Translations under genes and position numbers: made by a program
Shown here: positions 20,384-29,310 of the stretch, piece after piece
How positions within the stretch are numbered: the first letter of the stretch is position 1
Layout of the letters: each line of letters begins with the position of its first letter
The notes under the pieces: model-generated
Database searches by the model: none
Seen by the model: the letters and a program-made list of their open reading frames with translations, nothing else
Told to the model about the DNA's origin: nothing
NCBI RefSeq assembly: GCF_913062725.1
Contig: NZ_CAJXWY010000012.1
Location: 1-64,000 of the forward strand
Source: an uncultured Thiohalocapsa sp.
Lineage (GTDB): Bacteria; Pseudomonadota; Gammaproteobacteria; Chromatiales; Chromatiaceae
Reading direction: 5' to 3'
Length of the DNA stretch: 64,000 nt

Positions 20384-21082
20384 ATGGATGAAGGTGCGAA
20401 AAGACGCCTGGTCGGCGCAGCGGTGCTCGTGGCGCTGATCGTGATCTTCGTGCCCATGTTGGTGGAGCAGCCCGATCCCGACGGCCTGGGCGAGCCCATC
20501 GTGATCCCCGACGAGCCGGAGGTGGAAATCGCAGGCCCGGCGGATGACGATGATGCCACAAGCGACGCGTCGCCGGCCGCGGCTGCAACCGAGGCGCTGA
20601 CGGTGGACGAGGACTTCACGCCGCCCCTACCGGTGCCTGAGCCACCGCCCGGTGTGGTGTCGAGTCCGGTGCAGGCGAATGGGCCCGACGCGGAGGCCGG
20701 CACGATGCCGCCGCCGCCAGAGCCTCTGCCAGAACCGCCGCCAGAGCCTCTGCCAGAACCGCCGCCGGAGATCACACCAGAGTCCCCACCAGAGTCCCCA
20801 CCGGAGCCGCCGCTGGCGGCCGAGCCGAATCCCGTGCCCGCGGGCACCGCTTCCTGGGTGGTGCAGGTGGCGAGTCTCGGCTCAGCCGATGCCGCCAAGG
20901 GGCTGCAGGACGAACTGCGCGGGGCGGGCTATACGGCCTTTGTGGAGCAGGCCACGGTTGACGGGAAGCGCTATTACCGCGTACGCGTCGGGCCCGAAGT
21001 CGAGCGCGCGCGCGCCGAGCGTCTGGCGACAGAGCTAGAGGGTGTCACGGGCAACAAGCCCCTGGTGCAACGTTACCCTTGA
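20384..21082 (+). CDS. dedD: SPOR-domain cell-division protein (DedD-like)
   Basis: 232 residues. A short cytosolic start (MDEGAKRR) precedes one TM helix (LVGAAVLVALIVIFVPMLV). A long acidic/proline-rich periplasmic linker carries a tandem repeat. A C-terminal SPOR domain (SWVVQVASLGSADAAKGLQDEL, about residues 155-230) binds denuded septal glycan. Domain order and the folC-dedD-cvpA context match DedD. The SD GGAG lies 8 nt before the ATG. It probably helps septal peptidoglycan synthesis. Confidence 0.85.
   Translation: MDEGAKRRLVGAAVLVALIVIFVPMLVEQPDPDGLGEPIVIPDEPEVEIAGPADDDDATSDASPAAAATEALTVDEDFTPPLPVPEPPPGVVSSPVQANGPDAEAGTMPPPPEPLPEPPPEPLPEPPPEITPESPPESPPEPPLAAEPNPVPAGTASWVVQVASLGSADAAKGLQDELRGAGYTAFVEQATVDGKRYYRVRVGPEVERARAERLATELEGVTGNKPLVQRYP
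20711..20770 (+). repeat. 24-bp tandem repeat within dedD
   Basis: Two exact 24-bp units (20711-20734 and 20735-20758) and a degenerate third half-unit encode a PPPEPLPE repeat in the periplasmic linker. They are followed by further PESPPE repeats. Confidence 0.8.
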
Positions 21083-21284
21083 GCGTGCCGGCGCTCGCGA
21101 GACGGTCGAGAGGCTGCACCCGCGGCTCGCATACATGGCGCCCCGCCTGGACCGGGGTGCATGGACCGAGCGCACCTGTAGTCGATCGCCAACGCGCACT
21201 TGTGCTTGCGCCAGCGCAAGACGGGATGGTGCAAGACCGCGGGGCGCGCGCCCCGCACCAAAGGTTGAAGGCTGACGCCACATC

Positions 21285-21776
21285 ATGATTTGGGTCGACT
21301 ATGTCATCATCGGAGTCATCGCGCTGTCGGCCGTCATCGGTCTGGCGCGCGGCCTGATTCGAGAAGTCCTGGCCTTGGGCGTGTGGATCGCCGCACTGCT
21401 GGCGGCTTGGGTCTTCTATCGACCCGTGGCCGACGAGCTGACTCCCTGGCTGGCGACACCCTCGCTACGCATGGGCACTGCGGTGGTGATCATCGTGCTC
21501 GGCGTGCTGATCGCCGGCGCCATCCTCGGTTGGGTGTTGTCACTGTTGGTGGAGAAGACCGGTCTGACCGGCACCGACCGGCTGCTCGGGATGGTTTTCG
21601 GCGCGGGCCGTGGCGCAGTCCTGGTGGCGTTGCTCGTGTTCCTGGCATCCCTGACGCCGCTGATCGAGGATCCCTGGTGGTCCCAGTCGGCGCTGTTGCC
21701 CAAATTCCAACTGCTGGCGGACGCGATGCTGGATCTGATCCCGCCAGAGGTGACCCAGAGAATAAAATCCATCTGA
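21285..21776 (+). CDS. cvpA: CvpA family membrane protein
   Basis: 163 residues with four hydrophobic segments, beginning WVDYVIIGVIALSAVIGLARG, the CvpA family signature. It is linked to colicin V production and envelope homeostasis in other bacteria; the molecular role is unsettled. It lies upstream of purF, as in E. coli and Pseudomonas. The 202-bp gap before it holds GC palindromes but no gene that I can support. Confidence 0.9.
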   Translation: MIWVDYVIIGVIALSAVIGLARGLIREVLALGVWIAALLAAWVFYRPVADELTPWLATPSLRMGTAVVIIVLGVLIAGAILGWVLSLLVEKTGLTGTDRLLGMVFGAGRGAVLVALLVFLASLTPLIEDPWWSQSALLPKFQLLADAMLDLIPPEVTQRIKSI

Positions 21777-21981
21777 CCGAGCCCGCGGCGACGTCCGGCG
21801 CCGATGCCCCGACGCCGACCCCGGAACGCGGACGGCTTGGTTCGACCCTCAGGTGTGAGCTAGTCTTATGTCGTTGATATCGCCGACACCATTGTCCGCC
21901 GCCTGCGCCCCCCGCAGCGCTGTTGGATCGCCGCTCGACGGTCGCACCGGCGGTGTTTGCCGGATGCATGCGAGGTAAATC

Positions 21982-23493
21982 ATGTGCGGTATCGTCGGCA
22001 TCGTTGGCAAGCAGGCAGTCAACCAGTCCCTCTACGACGCCCTGTTGGTGCTGCAGCATCGCGGCCAGGACGCCGCGGGCATCGTCACCAGTGATGGCGA
22101 CAAGCTGCACATGCGCAAGGATGCGGGTCTCACCCGGGACGTATTCGGCAACCGCCACATGCTGCAGCTCAAGGGCAACATGGGTGTGGGGCATGTGCGC
22201 TATCCCACCGCCGGGGTGTCCAGCTCCGCGGAGGCGCAGCCGTTCTATGTGAATTCACCCTACGGCATCGTCCTGGCCCACAACGGCAATCTCACCAACG
22301 CCGAAGAATTGAAGCAGGACGTCTTCGTCCAGGACCTGCGACACATCAACACCGAGTCCGACAGCGAGATCCTGCTCAACGTCTTCGCCCACGAGCTCCA
22401 GGCCCAGGATCGGCTGCGCATCGATGAGGACGACATCTTTCGCGCCGTGGAGGGCGTGCACCGGCGCTGCCGCGGCGGCTATGCGGCCGTGGCCATGATC
22501 CCGGGCTTTGGTCTGTTCGGCTTCCGCGATCCCTATGGCATCCGTCCCGTGGTCTACGGCAAGCGCGAGACCGACCGCGGCACCGAGTATATGATCGCCT
22601 CCGAGAGCGTGGCCCTCGACACCAACGGCTTCGAGCTCATCGATGACATTGCCCCCGGCGAATGCGTGCTGGTGGACGTGCGCGGCAACCTCTATCGGCA
22701 TCAGTGTGCACAACAACCGGTGCTTTCGCCCTGCATTTTCGAATTCGTCTACTTCGCGCGGCCGGATTCCATCATCGATAATATTTCGGTGCACAAATCC
22801 CGCTCGCGGATGGGCAAGAAGCTCGCCGCAAAGATCAAGCGCGTCTGGCCGGAGCATGACATCGACGTGGTCATTCCGGTGCCGGACACCAGCCGCACCG
22901 CCGCGCTGCAGCTCGCCTACCAGCTCGGTGTGCCCTACGCCGAGGGCTTCATCAAGAACCGCTACATCGGCCGCACCTTCATCATGCCGGGGCAGCAGGT
23001 GCGCAAAAAATCCGTGCGCCAGAAGCTGAACGCCATCGACTTGGAATTTCGCAAGAAGAACGTACTGCTGGTGGATGACAGCATCGTCCGTGGCACCACG
23101 TCGCAGCAGATCATCCAGATGGCCCGGGACGCCGGCGCCAAGCGTGTCTATTTTGCCTCTGCGGCGCCGCCGGTGCGTTATCCTAACGTCTACGGCATCG
23201 ACATGCCGGCGGCGAGCGAGCTCATCGCCCACAACCGCACCGAGGCGGATGTGGAGGCGGAGCTCGGCTGCGACCGGCTCATTTTCCAGGATCTGACCGA
23301 CCTGATCGAAGCCATCCAAAAGCGGGGCAAGAGCCACGTCGACCGCTTCGACACCTCGGTCTTCGACGGCGTCTACGTCACCAACGACGTGACCGCAGAC
23401 TACCTGCAAGCGCTGGAGCAGGTACGCAACGATGGCGCCAAGCGGCAGTCCCGCAGCGACGAGACGGTGCTCGAGCTGCACAACTCGGTGTAG
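21982..23493 (+). CDS. purF: Amidophosphoribosyltransferase
   Basis: 503 residues. It catalyses the first committed step of purine synthesis (PRPP + Gln to phosphoribosylamine). The N-terminal nucleophile is Cys2 in MCGIVGIVG, and the glutaminase block [11 protein letters not shown] is near residue 28. The PRPP loop [14 protein letters not shown] lies near 360. The propeptide-less start is typical of proteobacterial PurF. A strong SD GAGG sits 7 nt before the ATG. The 205-bp region upstream has no recognisable PurR box. Confidence 0.96.
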   Translation: MCGIVGIVGKQAVNQSLYDALLVLQHRGQDAAGIVTSDGDKLHMRKDAGLTRDVFGNRHMLQLKGNMGVGHVRYPTAGVSSSAEAQPFYVNSPYGIVLAHNGNLTNAEELKQDVFVQDLRHINTESDSEILLNVFAHELQAQDRLRIDEDDIFRAVEGVHRRCRGGYAAVAMIPGFGLFGFRDPYGIRPVVYGKRETDRGTEYMIASESVALDTNGFELIDDIAPGECVLVDVRGNLYRHQCAQQPVLSPCIFEFVYFARPDSIIDNISVHKSRSRMGKKLAAKIKRVWPEHDIDVVIPVPDTSRTAALQLAYQLGVPYAEGFIKNRYIGRTFIMPGQQVRKKSVRQKLNAIDLEFRKKNVLLVDDSIVRGTTSQQIIQMARDAGAKRVYFASAAPPVRYPNVYGIDMPAASELIAHNRTEADVEAELGCDRLIFQDLTDLIEAIQKRGKSHVDRFDTSVFDGVYVTNDVTADYLQALEQVRNDGAKRQSRSDETVLELHNSV

Positions 23494-23548
23494 CGCGCCC
23501 GCGCCGACAAGCGAGCGAAGGCAGCAAATCACAGAGACCGCCATCACC

Positions 23549-24754
23549 GTGCACGACGACGACTCCCAAGACGCGTCCTGGGGCCTGGCCACCCGCGCCC
23601 TGCGCACCGGCCATGCTCGCACCGCCGAGGGCGAGCACTGCGAGCCCATCTTTACCACGTCGAGCTACGTCTTCGCGAGCGCCGCTGAAGCAGCCGCGCG
23701 CTTCGCGGGCGAGGCGCCCGGCAACATCTACTCCCGCTTCACCAACCCCACGGTGCGCGCCTTCGAGCAGCGCCTGGCGGCGCTGGAGGGGGGCGCCGCC
23801 TGTGTCGCAACGGCCTCGGGCATGTCGGCCATCCTGGCCACCTGCATGGGGCTGCTGCAGGCCGGGGACCACTTGGTGGCATCCCGCAGCCTGTTCGGCA
23901 GCACCACCATGCTGTTCGATAAGTATCTGGCCCGCTTCGGCGTTGACACCAGCTATGTAAACCTGACGGATCGGGATGCCTGGGCGGCGGCCATCCGACC
24001 CAAGACCCGGCTCCTGTTCCTGGAGACGCCGTCCAACCCGCTCACCGAGATGGCCGAGATCGCCCCGCTGGCGGACTTGGCGCATGCCCATGGCTGTGCG
24101 CTGGTGGTGGACAATTGCTTCAGTACGCCGGTGCTGCAGCGGCCGCTGGACCTTGGCGCGGACCTGGTCATCCACTCCGCCACCAAGTATCTGGACGGGC
24201 AGGGGCGCTGTGTCGGCGGCGCGGTGGTGGGGGATGCCGAGCGCGTCGGCGCAGACATCTTCGGTGTCGTGCGCACGGCGGGGCCGTCCATGAGCCCCTT
24301 CAACGCCTGGGTCTTCCTCAAGGGGCTGGAAACCCTCGAGCTGCGCATGCACGCCCATGCGCAGGCGGCGTTGGCGCTGGCGCAGTGGCTGGATGGGCAT
24401 CCGTCGGTGCAGCGTGTGCACTATCCCGGGCTCGCGTCGCATCCGCAGCATCACCTGGTGGGCCCGGGCCGGCAGCAGCACAGCGGCGGCGGCATCGTCG
24501 CCTTCGAAGTGCGCGGCGGGCGGGCCGCCGCCTGGCGGGTCATCGACGCCACGCGCCTGTGCTCCATCACGGCCAATCTGGGTGACACCAAGACCACCAT
24601 CACCCATCCCGCCACCACCACCCATGGCCGCCTGAGCGCCGAGGCCCGGGCCAGCGCCGGCATCGGCGAGGGGCTGATCCGCCTCGCCGTGGGCCTGGAA
24701 TGCGTGGCGGATATCCAGGCCGATCTGGCGCGCGGCCTGGAGCCGCAGCCCTGA
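23549..24754 (+). CDS. metZ: O-succinylhomoserine sulfhydrylase
   Basis: 401 residues, Cys/Met-metabolism PLP enzyme. It converts O-succinylhomoserine and sulfide to homocysteine. The PLP Lys is in IHSATKYLDGQGR near residue 210. YSRFTNPTVRAFEQRLAALEGG is near 62, and the gammaproteobacterial MetZ order after purF is conserved. A GTG at 23549 is the preferred start, since it gives the normal length and ends the overlap question with purF (55-bp gap). Cystathionine gamma-synthase is the main alternative, judged less likely from context. Confidence 0.88.
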   Translation: MHDDDSQDASWGLATRALRTGHARTAEGEHCEPIFTTSSYVFASAAEAAARFAGEAPGNIYSRFTNPTVRAFEQRLAALEGGAACVATASGMSAILATCMGLLQAGDHLVASRSLFGSTTMLFDKYLARFGVDTSYVNLTDRDAWAAAIRPKTRLLFLETPSNPLTEMAEIAPLADLAHAHGCALVVDNCFSTPVLQRPLDLGADLVIHSATKYLDGQGRCVGGAVVGDAERVGADIFGVVRTAGPSMSPFNAWVFLKGLETLELRMHAHAQAALALAQWLDGHPSVQRVHYPGLASHPQHHLVGPGRQQHSGGGIVAFEVRGGRAAAWRVIDATRLCSITANLGDTKTTITHPATTTHGRLSAEARASAGIGEGLIRLAVGLECVADIQADLARGLEPQP

Positions 24755-24805
24755 GATCGAGCGCCCCCGGCGCCGATACGGGTGCTGGGCCGGGGGCTGG
24801 TCCAG

Positions 24806-26116
24806 CTACTGGGTTGGCGTCTGCGCCCACTCCGGCTGCGGCGGTCCGTCCTCCAAAATGCCGGTTTCGCCCTCGGACTTGGCGATGATGACCGCACCCG
24901 CGGAGTCGCTGGTGACATTGACCGCCGTGCGCATCATGTCGAGGATGCGGTCCACCGCCAGGATCAGTCCGACGCCCTCCAGCGGCAGCCCCACGGCCGT
25001 GAGGATGATGGAGATGGCCACCAGGCTCGCCGCCGGGATGCCGGCGACGCCGATGGAGGTGAGCAGCGCCAGCAGGACCACGATGAACTGGGTCGCCAGG
25101 GAGAGCTCGATGCCGTAGGCCTGGGCGATGAACATGACGGCCACGCACTCGTACAGCGCCGTGCCGTCCATGTTGATCGTAGCCCCCAGCGGCAGCACGA
25201 AGCTGGTGGTCTTGTTGGAGACGCCGGCGTTCTTCTCGACACAGTCCATGGTCACCGGCAGCGTCGCCGACGACGAGGCCGTCGAGAAGGCGGTGAGCAG
25301 GGCCGGGCTGACGGCGCGGTAGTGTCGGATGGGCTGCACGCCACCGAGAAAGCGCAGCAGCAGCGGCAGGGTGATGAAAAAGTGGATGGCGAGGGCCGCG
25401 ACCACGCTGAAGAAAAAGGCCACCAGCGGCACGAAGGCCGCCAGCCCCGTTTCGGCGACGGTTGCCGCCACCAGCGCAAAGACGCCGATGGGGGCGAATC
25501 GCATCACCAGGTCGGTGATGCGCATCATGATCTCGAACATGCCGTTCCAGAAGTTGTACTGGGCCTCGGCGTACTGGTTGGGGATGCGGGTCAGGAAGAA
25601 GCCGTAGAGCAGGCTGAAGAAGATGAGCCCGAGCATCTGCCCCTGGCTCGCCGCCGCCACGACATTGGTCGGGATCATGCGCAAAAAGATGGCGACGATG
25701 TCATCGGCACCCTTGTCGCCGAGCTGCTCTTGCAGTGCGGCGCCATCGCTGCTCAGGCCAAAGACCTCCTCGGGTGACCCCTCGACGACGCCGGGCTGCA
25801 CCAGATTCACGACCATGAGACCCACGAGGATGGCCAGCGTACTGGTCATGGCGTAGTAGCCGAGGGTCTTGCCGCCGAGGCGCCCGAGGTCCTCGGAATC
25901 GCCGATGCCGGCGACACCGATGATGATCGACGAGACGATCAAGGGCACGATCAGCATTTTCAGCGCATTGAGGAACAGCTGGCCGACGAATGTCAGGGCG
26001 CTGGCGAGGTCGAGGCCCAGCAGCATGCCGTCGGCACCGACCATCAAGCCCACGACGATGGCGAGCCCGAGGGCGATGAGAATCTGCCAGTGCAGCTTCA
26101 GCTTCATGAGGGCCAT
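24806..26116 (-). CDS. Dicarboxylate/amino acid:cation symporter (DAACS family)
   Basis: 436 residues with about eight TM helices and two re-entrant hairpins. The HP1 serine-rich motif STASSSATLPVT is near residue 262, and TM7 NMDGTALYE near 296 is the cation-binding signature. It imports glutamate/aspartate or C4-dicarboxylates with Na+ or H+. The ATG at 26116 is favoured over the ATG at 26107 because CGGGAG precedes it at SD distance. It is convergent with metZ (51 bp) and divergent from the next gene. GltP/DctA subtype is not resolved. Confidence 0.85.
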   Translation of the reverse strand: MALMKLKLHWQILIALGLAIVVGLMVGADGMLLGLDLASALTFVGQLFLNALKMLIVPLIVSSIIIGVAGIGDSEDLGRLGGKTLGYYAMTSTLAILVGLMVVNLVQPGVVEGSPEEVFGLSSDGAALQEQLGDKGADDIVAIFLRMIPTNVVAAASQGQMLGLIFFSLLYGFFLTRIPNQYAEAQYNFWNGMFEIMMRITDLVMRFAPIGVFALVAATVAETGLAAFVPLVAFFFSVVAALAIHFFITLPLLLRFLGGVQPIRHYRAVSPALLTAFSTASSSATLPVTMDCVEKNAGVSNKTTSFVLPLGATINMDGTALYECVAVMFIAQAYGIELSLATQFIVVLLALLTSIGVAGIPAASLVAISIILTAVGLPLEGVGLILAVDRILDMMRTAVNVTSDSAGAVIIAKSEGETGILEDGPPQPEWAQTPTQ

Positions 26117-26297
26117 GAGAAACTCCCGGTAAGACAACCCAGGCGCGCGGCAGACGCGTGCGCGCATGCAAAAACACCGGCGCAGATTACCCGATGCACG
26201 GCGGCGGCGGAACGGTGGCGTTGCGGGCCTTTGCGGATATTGGCGGCCCGCCTCGTCGTGACGGTCGTAGCGCTTCCCGCCAAGGCTGTGAGGATGC

Positions 26298-26303
26298 TAT
26301 ACT
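26298..26303 (+). promoter_or_regulatory. Candidate -10 element for the small unknown gene at 26392
   Basis: TATACT matches the sigma-70 -10 at 5 of 6 positions and lies about 90 bp before the start codon in a divergent intergenic region. No good -35 is seen 16-18 bp upstream, so the site may be activator-dependent. Confidence 0.35.
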
Positions 26304-26391
26304 TGTAGGCTTGAGTCGGAGATCTTAACCGCGCTCGGGCCCGAGCCTCATCTTCGGGCGCTTCCGCGATGAATGGCGGTGAGCCCATGCC

Positions 26392-26727
26392 ATGCAGTTC
26401 CGCGTCTTCTATCTGATCAATCGCTCGGGCGAGTGCGTGTCTTCGACCAGTGCCGTGGCGATGACACCCAAGACCATTTGCGAGCAAATGCTCGATCGCC
26501 TGCAGTCCGAGGACGACTACCTGGGCATCCTCGATGCCGAGGACACCACCCTCCAGGTGCTGCCCGAGCCCGACCAAGAGCGCTATTACGTCGAAGTCCC
26601 CATCGACGCCGCCAAGGCCTCCTTCGGTCGCTATGTCACCCGCGCCGAGCTCGAAGAACTGGTGCTGAGCCTGCCGCCCACCTTCGACGAGCGCAGTATC
26701 CCCGGTCTCACCTACCGTCCCTGGTGA
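26392..26727 (+). CDS. Conserved-looking hypothetical protein, 111 residues
   Basis: I do not recognise this family. It is a soluble protein of 111 residues without signal or TM segments, rich in acidic residues, starting MQFRVFYLINRSGECVSS and ending PTFDERSIPGLTYRPW. Codon use and GC at third positions match the neighbouring genes, and the frame is isolated between two intergenic gaps, which supports a real gene. A -10-like TATACT is upstream. It is not in an operon: the symporter diverges from it and gpmI starts 221 bp later. Confidence 0.7.
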   Translation: MQFRVFYLINRSGECVSSTSAVAMTPKTICEQMLDRLQSEDDYLGILDAEDTTLQVLPEPDQERYYVEVPIDAAKASFGRYVTRAELEELVLSLPPTFDERSIPGLTYRPW

Positions 26728-26948
26728 CGCGTCACCGAGGTGCGCTTTCAGCCGCGGCCGATTCCGGCTCAGAGCCAGCCCGCAGGCGCGCTCGCTTTGA
26801 AGACTCCTTTTCGTGTTAAAAGTGCTGATTCCGTGTCCATCGCGATGGGTCCGAATCACATGCCACGGTCATCAGCGGCGGTGCGCCCCACCGATGAGCG
26901 ATAGAATTTCCGGTGATTGTCCTGCCTCGCTTATGGAGACACACCGGT

Positions 26949-28628
26949 ATGACCACACTCGAACCTTGGCACCAGGGTTACACGCCACCCACCGGCCCCG
27001 TCGTGCTCGTCGTGATGGACGGCATCGGTCTGGCCCCGCCCAACGACGGCAACGCCGTCGCTCAGGCCCATATTCCCACGCTGCGGCGGTTGTGGCGGGA
27101 GCATAGCTCCCTGCAACTGGCCGCCCACGGCACCGCCGTCGGCTTGCCGACCGACAAGGACATGGGCAACTCCGAGGTGGGCCATACCATTTTGGGGGCC
27201 GGTCGGGTGCTGCCCCAGGGCGCCTCGCTGGTGCAACGGGCCATCCAGGACGGCTCGCTGTTCAGCGGTGAGACCTGGCAGCAGGTGATCGCCAAGTGCA
27301 CGGGACCGCAGGCGGGCACCCTGCATCTGATCGGACTCCTGTCGGACGGTAACGTCCACTCCCACATCGACCATCTGTTCGCCCTGCTGCGGCAGGCCGA
27401 TGCCGCCGGCATCGCCCGCGTGCGTGTGCATCCATTGCTGGACGGCCGCGATGTCGAGCCGCATTCGGCGCTGCGCTATCTCGATAAGCTGGAGACACTG
27501 CTCGCGGAAATGTCCCGTGGGGCCGACCGCGACTACCGGATCGCCTCCGGCGGCGGGCGCATGCGCACCACCATGGATCGCTATTGGGAGCACCCGAGTG
27601 TCGTCGAGGCGGGCTGGAAGGCGCATGTGCTGGGCGTGGGTCCCGGGGTTTCGAGTGCCCGTGAGGCGGTGGAACGGGCTTATGCGCAGCGGGTGACTTC
27701 CGACCAGCAAATTCCACCCTTCGTGGTGGTGGATGCCGACGCAGAGCCCGTCGGCGCCATGGCCGACGGGGACGCCGTGGTGCTGTTCAACTTCCGTGGT
27801 GACCGTGCCATCGAGTTGTCGGCGGCATTCGAGCAGGAGCGCTTCGACTTCTTCGAGCGTGGCCGCAGACCGGACGTGCTCTTCGTGGGCATGCTCCAGT
27901 ATGACGGCGATCTCAAGCTGCCGCGCCATTGCCTGTTGGTGCCGCCCACCATCAACAACACCATGATCGAACTGCTGAGCGGCGCCGGCGTCCCCAGCTA
28001 CCATGTCGCCGAGAGCTCGAAATTCGGCCATGTGAGCTACTACCTGTTCGGAATGCGCGCCAAGCCGTTCGCCCACGCCACGGTGCATGAGGTCAGCTCC
28101 GGTGGCCTGGACCCCGCCGAGCACCCGGAAATGAAGGCCGCCGACGTGGCGGACGACGTGATCGCTGCGATCGACGCCGGGCGCTACCGACTCATCGTGG
28201 TCAATTTTGCCAACGGTGACATGGTGGGTCACACGGGCAATCTGCCGGCCGCCGTCAAGGCCGTGGAGGCGGTGGACGCGGCCCTCACCCGCATCCATCA
28301 TGCCGTGCACAATCGTGCAGGTGTGCTGGTGATTACCGCCGACCACGGCAATGCCGAGGAGATGCTGCAGTGGAGTGCCAAGACCGCGGCGTTCAAGCGC
28401 GACGCCGACGGCAACCTGATTGCCAAGACCAGTCATACGCTGAATCTGGTGCCCTTCCTCATCGTCGACCAGCGCCAAACGCCCGGCTACGCCGTGCGCC
28501 GAGACCTGGCCCGGCCCGGACTGGCCAATGTTGCGGCCACGGTGCTCAACCTCCTGGGCTATGCGGCGCCGGTACCCTACGAGGGCTCGTTGATTCGCCC
28601 GATGACGGAGCACGCCGATGCCGGGTGA
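26949..28628 (+). CDS. gpmI: 2,3-bisphosphoglycerate-independent phosphoglycerate mutase (plant-type)
   Basis: 559 residues. It interconverts 3- and 2-phosphoglycerate with two Mn ions. The nucleophile Ser is in DMGNSEVGH near residue 73. Metal-ligand blocks are VVMDGIG at the N-terminus and ITADHGNAEEM near 460. HSHIDHL near 138 and ASGGGRMRTTMDRYWEH near 199 are present. The pattern GGGRM..TMDRY, GMLQYDGDLKLP, ESSKFGHVSYY and SHTLNLVPF, together with the 559-residue length, resembles plant/protist-type enzymes more than the shorter E. coli GpmI (about 514). The ATG at 26949 has GGAG 10 nt upstream. Confidence 0.92.
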   Translation: MTTLEPWHQGYTPPTGPVVLVVMDGIGLAPPNDGNAVAQAHIPTLRRLWREHSSLQLAAHGTAVGLPTDKDMGNSEVGHTILGAGRVLPQGASLVQRAIQDGSLFSGETWQQVIAKCTGPQAGTLHLIGLLSDGNVHSHIDHLFALLRQADAAGIARVRVHPLLDGRDVEPHSALRYLDKLETLLAEMSRGADRDYRIASGGGRMRTTMDRYWEHPSVVEAGWKAHVLGVGPGVSSAREAVERAYAQRVTSDQQIPPFVVVDADAEPVGAMADGDAVVLFNFRGDRAIELSAAFEQERFDFFERGRRPDVLFVGMLQYDGDLKLPRHCLLVPPTINNTMIELLSGAGVPSYHVAESSKFGHVSYYLFGMRAKPFAHATVHEVSSGGLDPAEHPEMKAADVADDVIAAIDAGRYRLIVVNFANGDMVGHTGNLPAAVKAVEAVDAALTRIHHAVHNRAGVLVITADHGNAEEMLQWSAKTAAFKRDADGNLIAKTSHTLNLVPFLIVDQRQTPGYAVRRDLARPGLANVAATVLNLLGYAAPVPYEGSLIRPMTEHADAG

Positions 28629-28668
28629 GGGTCGCCTGCGCCGCATGGCATTGGCGCCTTCACCACGT

Positions 28669-28703
28669 GTCATGAATATCGACGTCTCAGTCATGAATGT
28701 CGA
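28669..28703. promoter_or_regulatory. Phased direct repeat upstream of sbtB (candidate activator site)
   Basis: GTCATGAATATCGA (28669-28682) and GTCATGAATGTCGA (28690-28703) differ at one position and are spaced exactly 21 bp, two helical turns. They end 11 bp before the candidate -35, where a LysR-type (CbbR/CmpR-like) or similar activator usually binds. The regulator's identity is inference. Confidence 0.55.
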
Positions 28704-28714
28704 ATATGCTGCGC

Positions 28715-28743
28715 TTGACGCCGGACGGGTGCGAGGCTAGCTT
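28715..28743 (+). promoter_or_regulatory. Candidate sbtB promoter
   Basis: TTGACG (28715-28720) and TAGCTT (28738-28743) are separated by 17 bp. The -35 matches 5/6 and the -10 is poor (3/6), as expected for an activated promoter. The sbtB start is 65 bp downstream. Confidence 0.45.
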
Positions 28744-28786
28744 GCACTTGACGGCGCATGTCTCTCATTCGACGGGCGCAGGGTAA

Positions 28787-29122
<336 letters not shown>

Positions 29123-29151
29123 GCCCCCGCCGCATCACAAGACGGTGTGAG

Positions 29152-29176
29152 CCGGGCCAAGCGCCCGGCTTTTTGT
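29152..29176 (+). terminator. Rho-independent terminator of sbtB
   Basis: AGCCGGGC and GCCCGGCT form an 8-bp perfect stem with a 5-nt loop, followed by TTTTG on the + strand, 30 bp after the sbtB stop. There is no U-tract on the minus strand, so it does not obviously serve sbtA. Confidence 0.85.
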
Positions 29177-29310
29177 GTGGCTCGCCGCGGGCAGTGGTCA
29201 GCGCGCCAGAGAAAACGCGCCCATGCCCGCGGGGAGCGGACATGGGCTGGCGGGTCGTGATCGTATACGGCGCCGATGAACCCGGGCCGCAGTCGCTCAT
29301 GCGCGGAACA

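Noticed and set aside
17763-20588. A 941-codon minus-strand frame across trpA-accD-folC
   Set aside because: Shadow of three clearly identified + strand genes, with no recognisable domain.
24763-24797. 9-bp GC hairpin (GCCCCCGGC/GCCGGGGGC) between metZ and the symporter
   Set aside because: The 17-nt loop and lack of a U-tract on either strand make an intrinsic terminator unlikely; it may be chance in GC-rich DNA.
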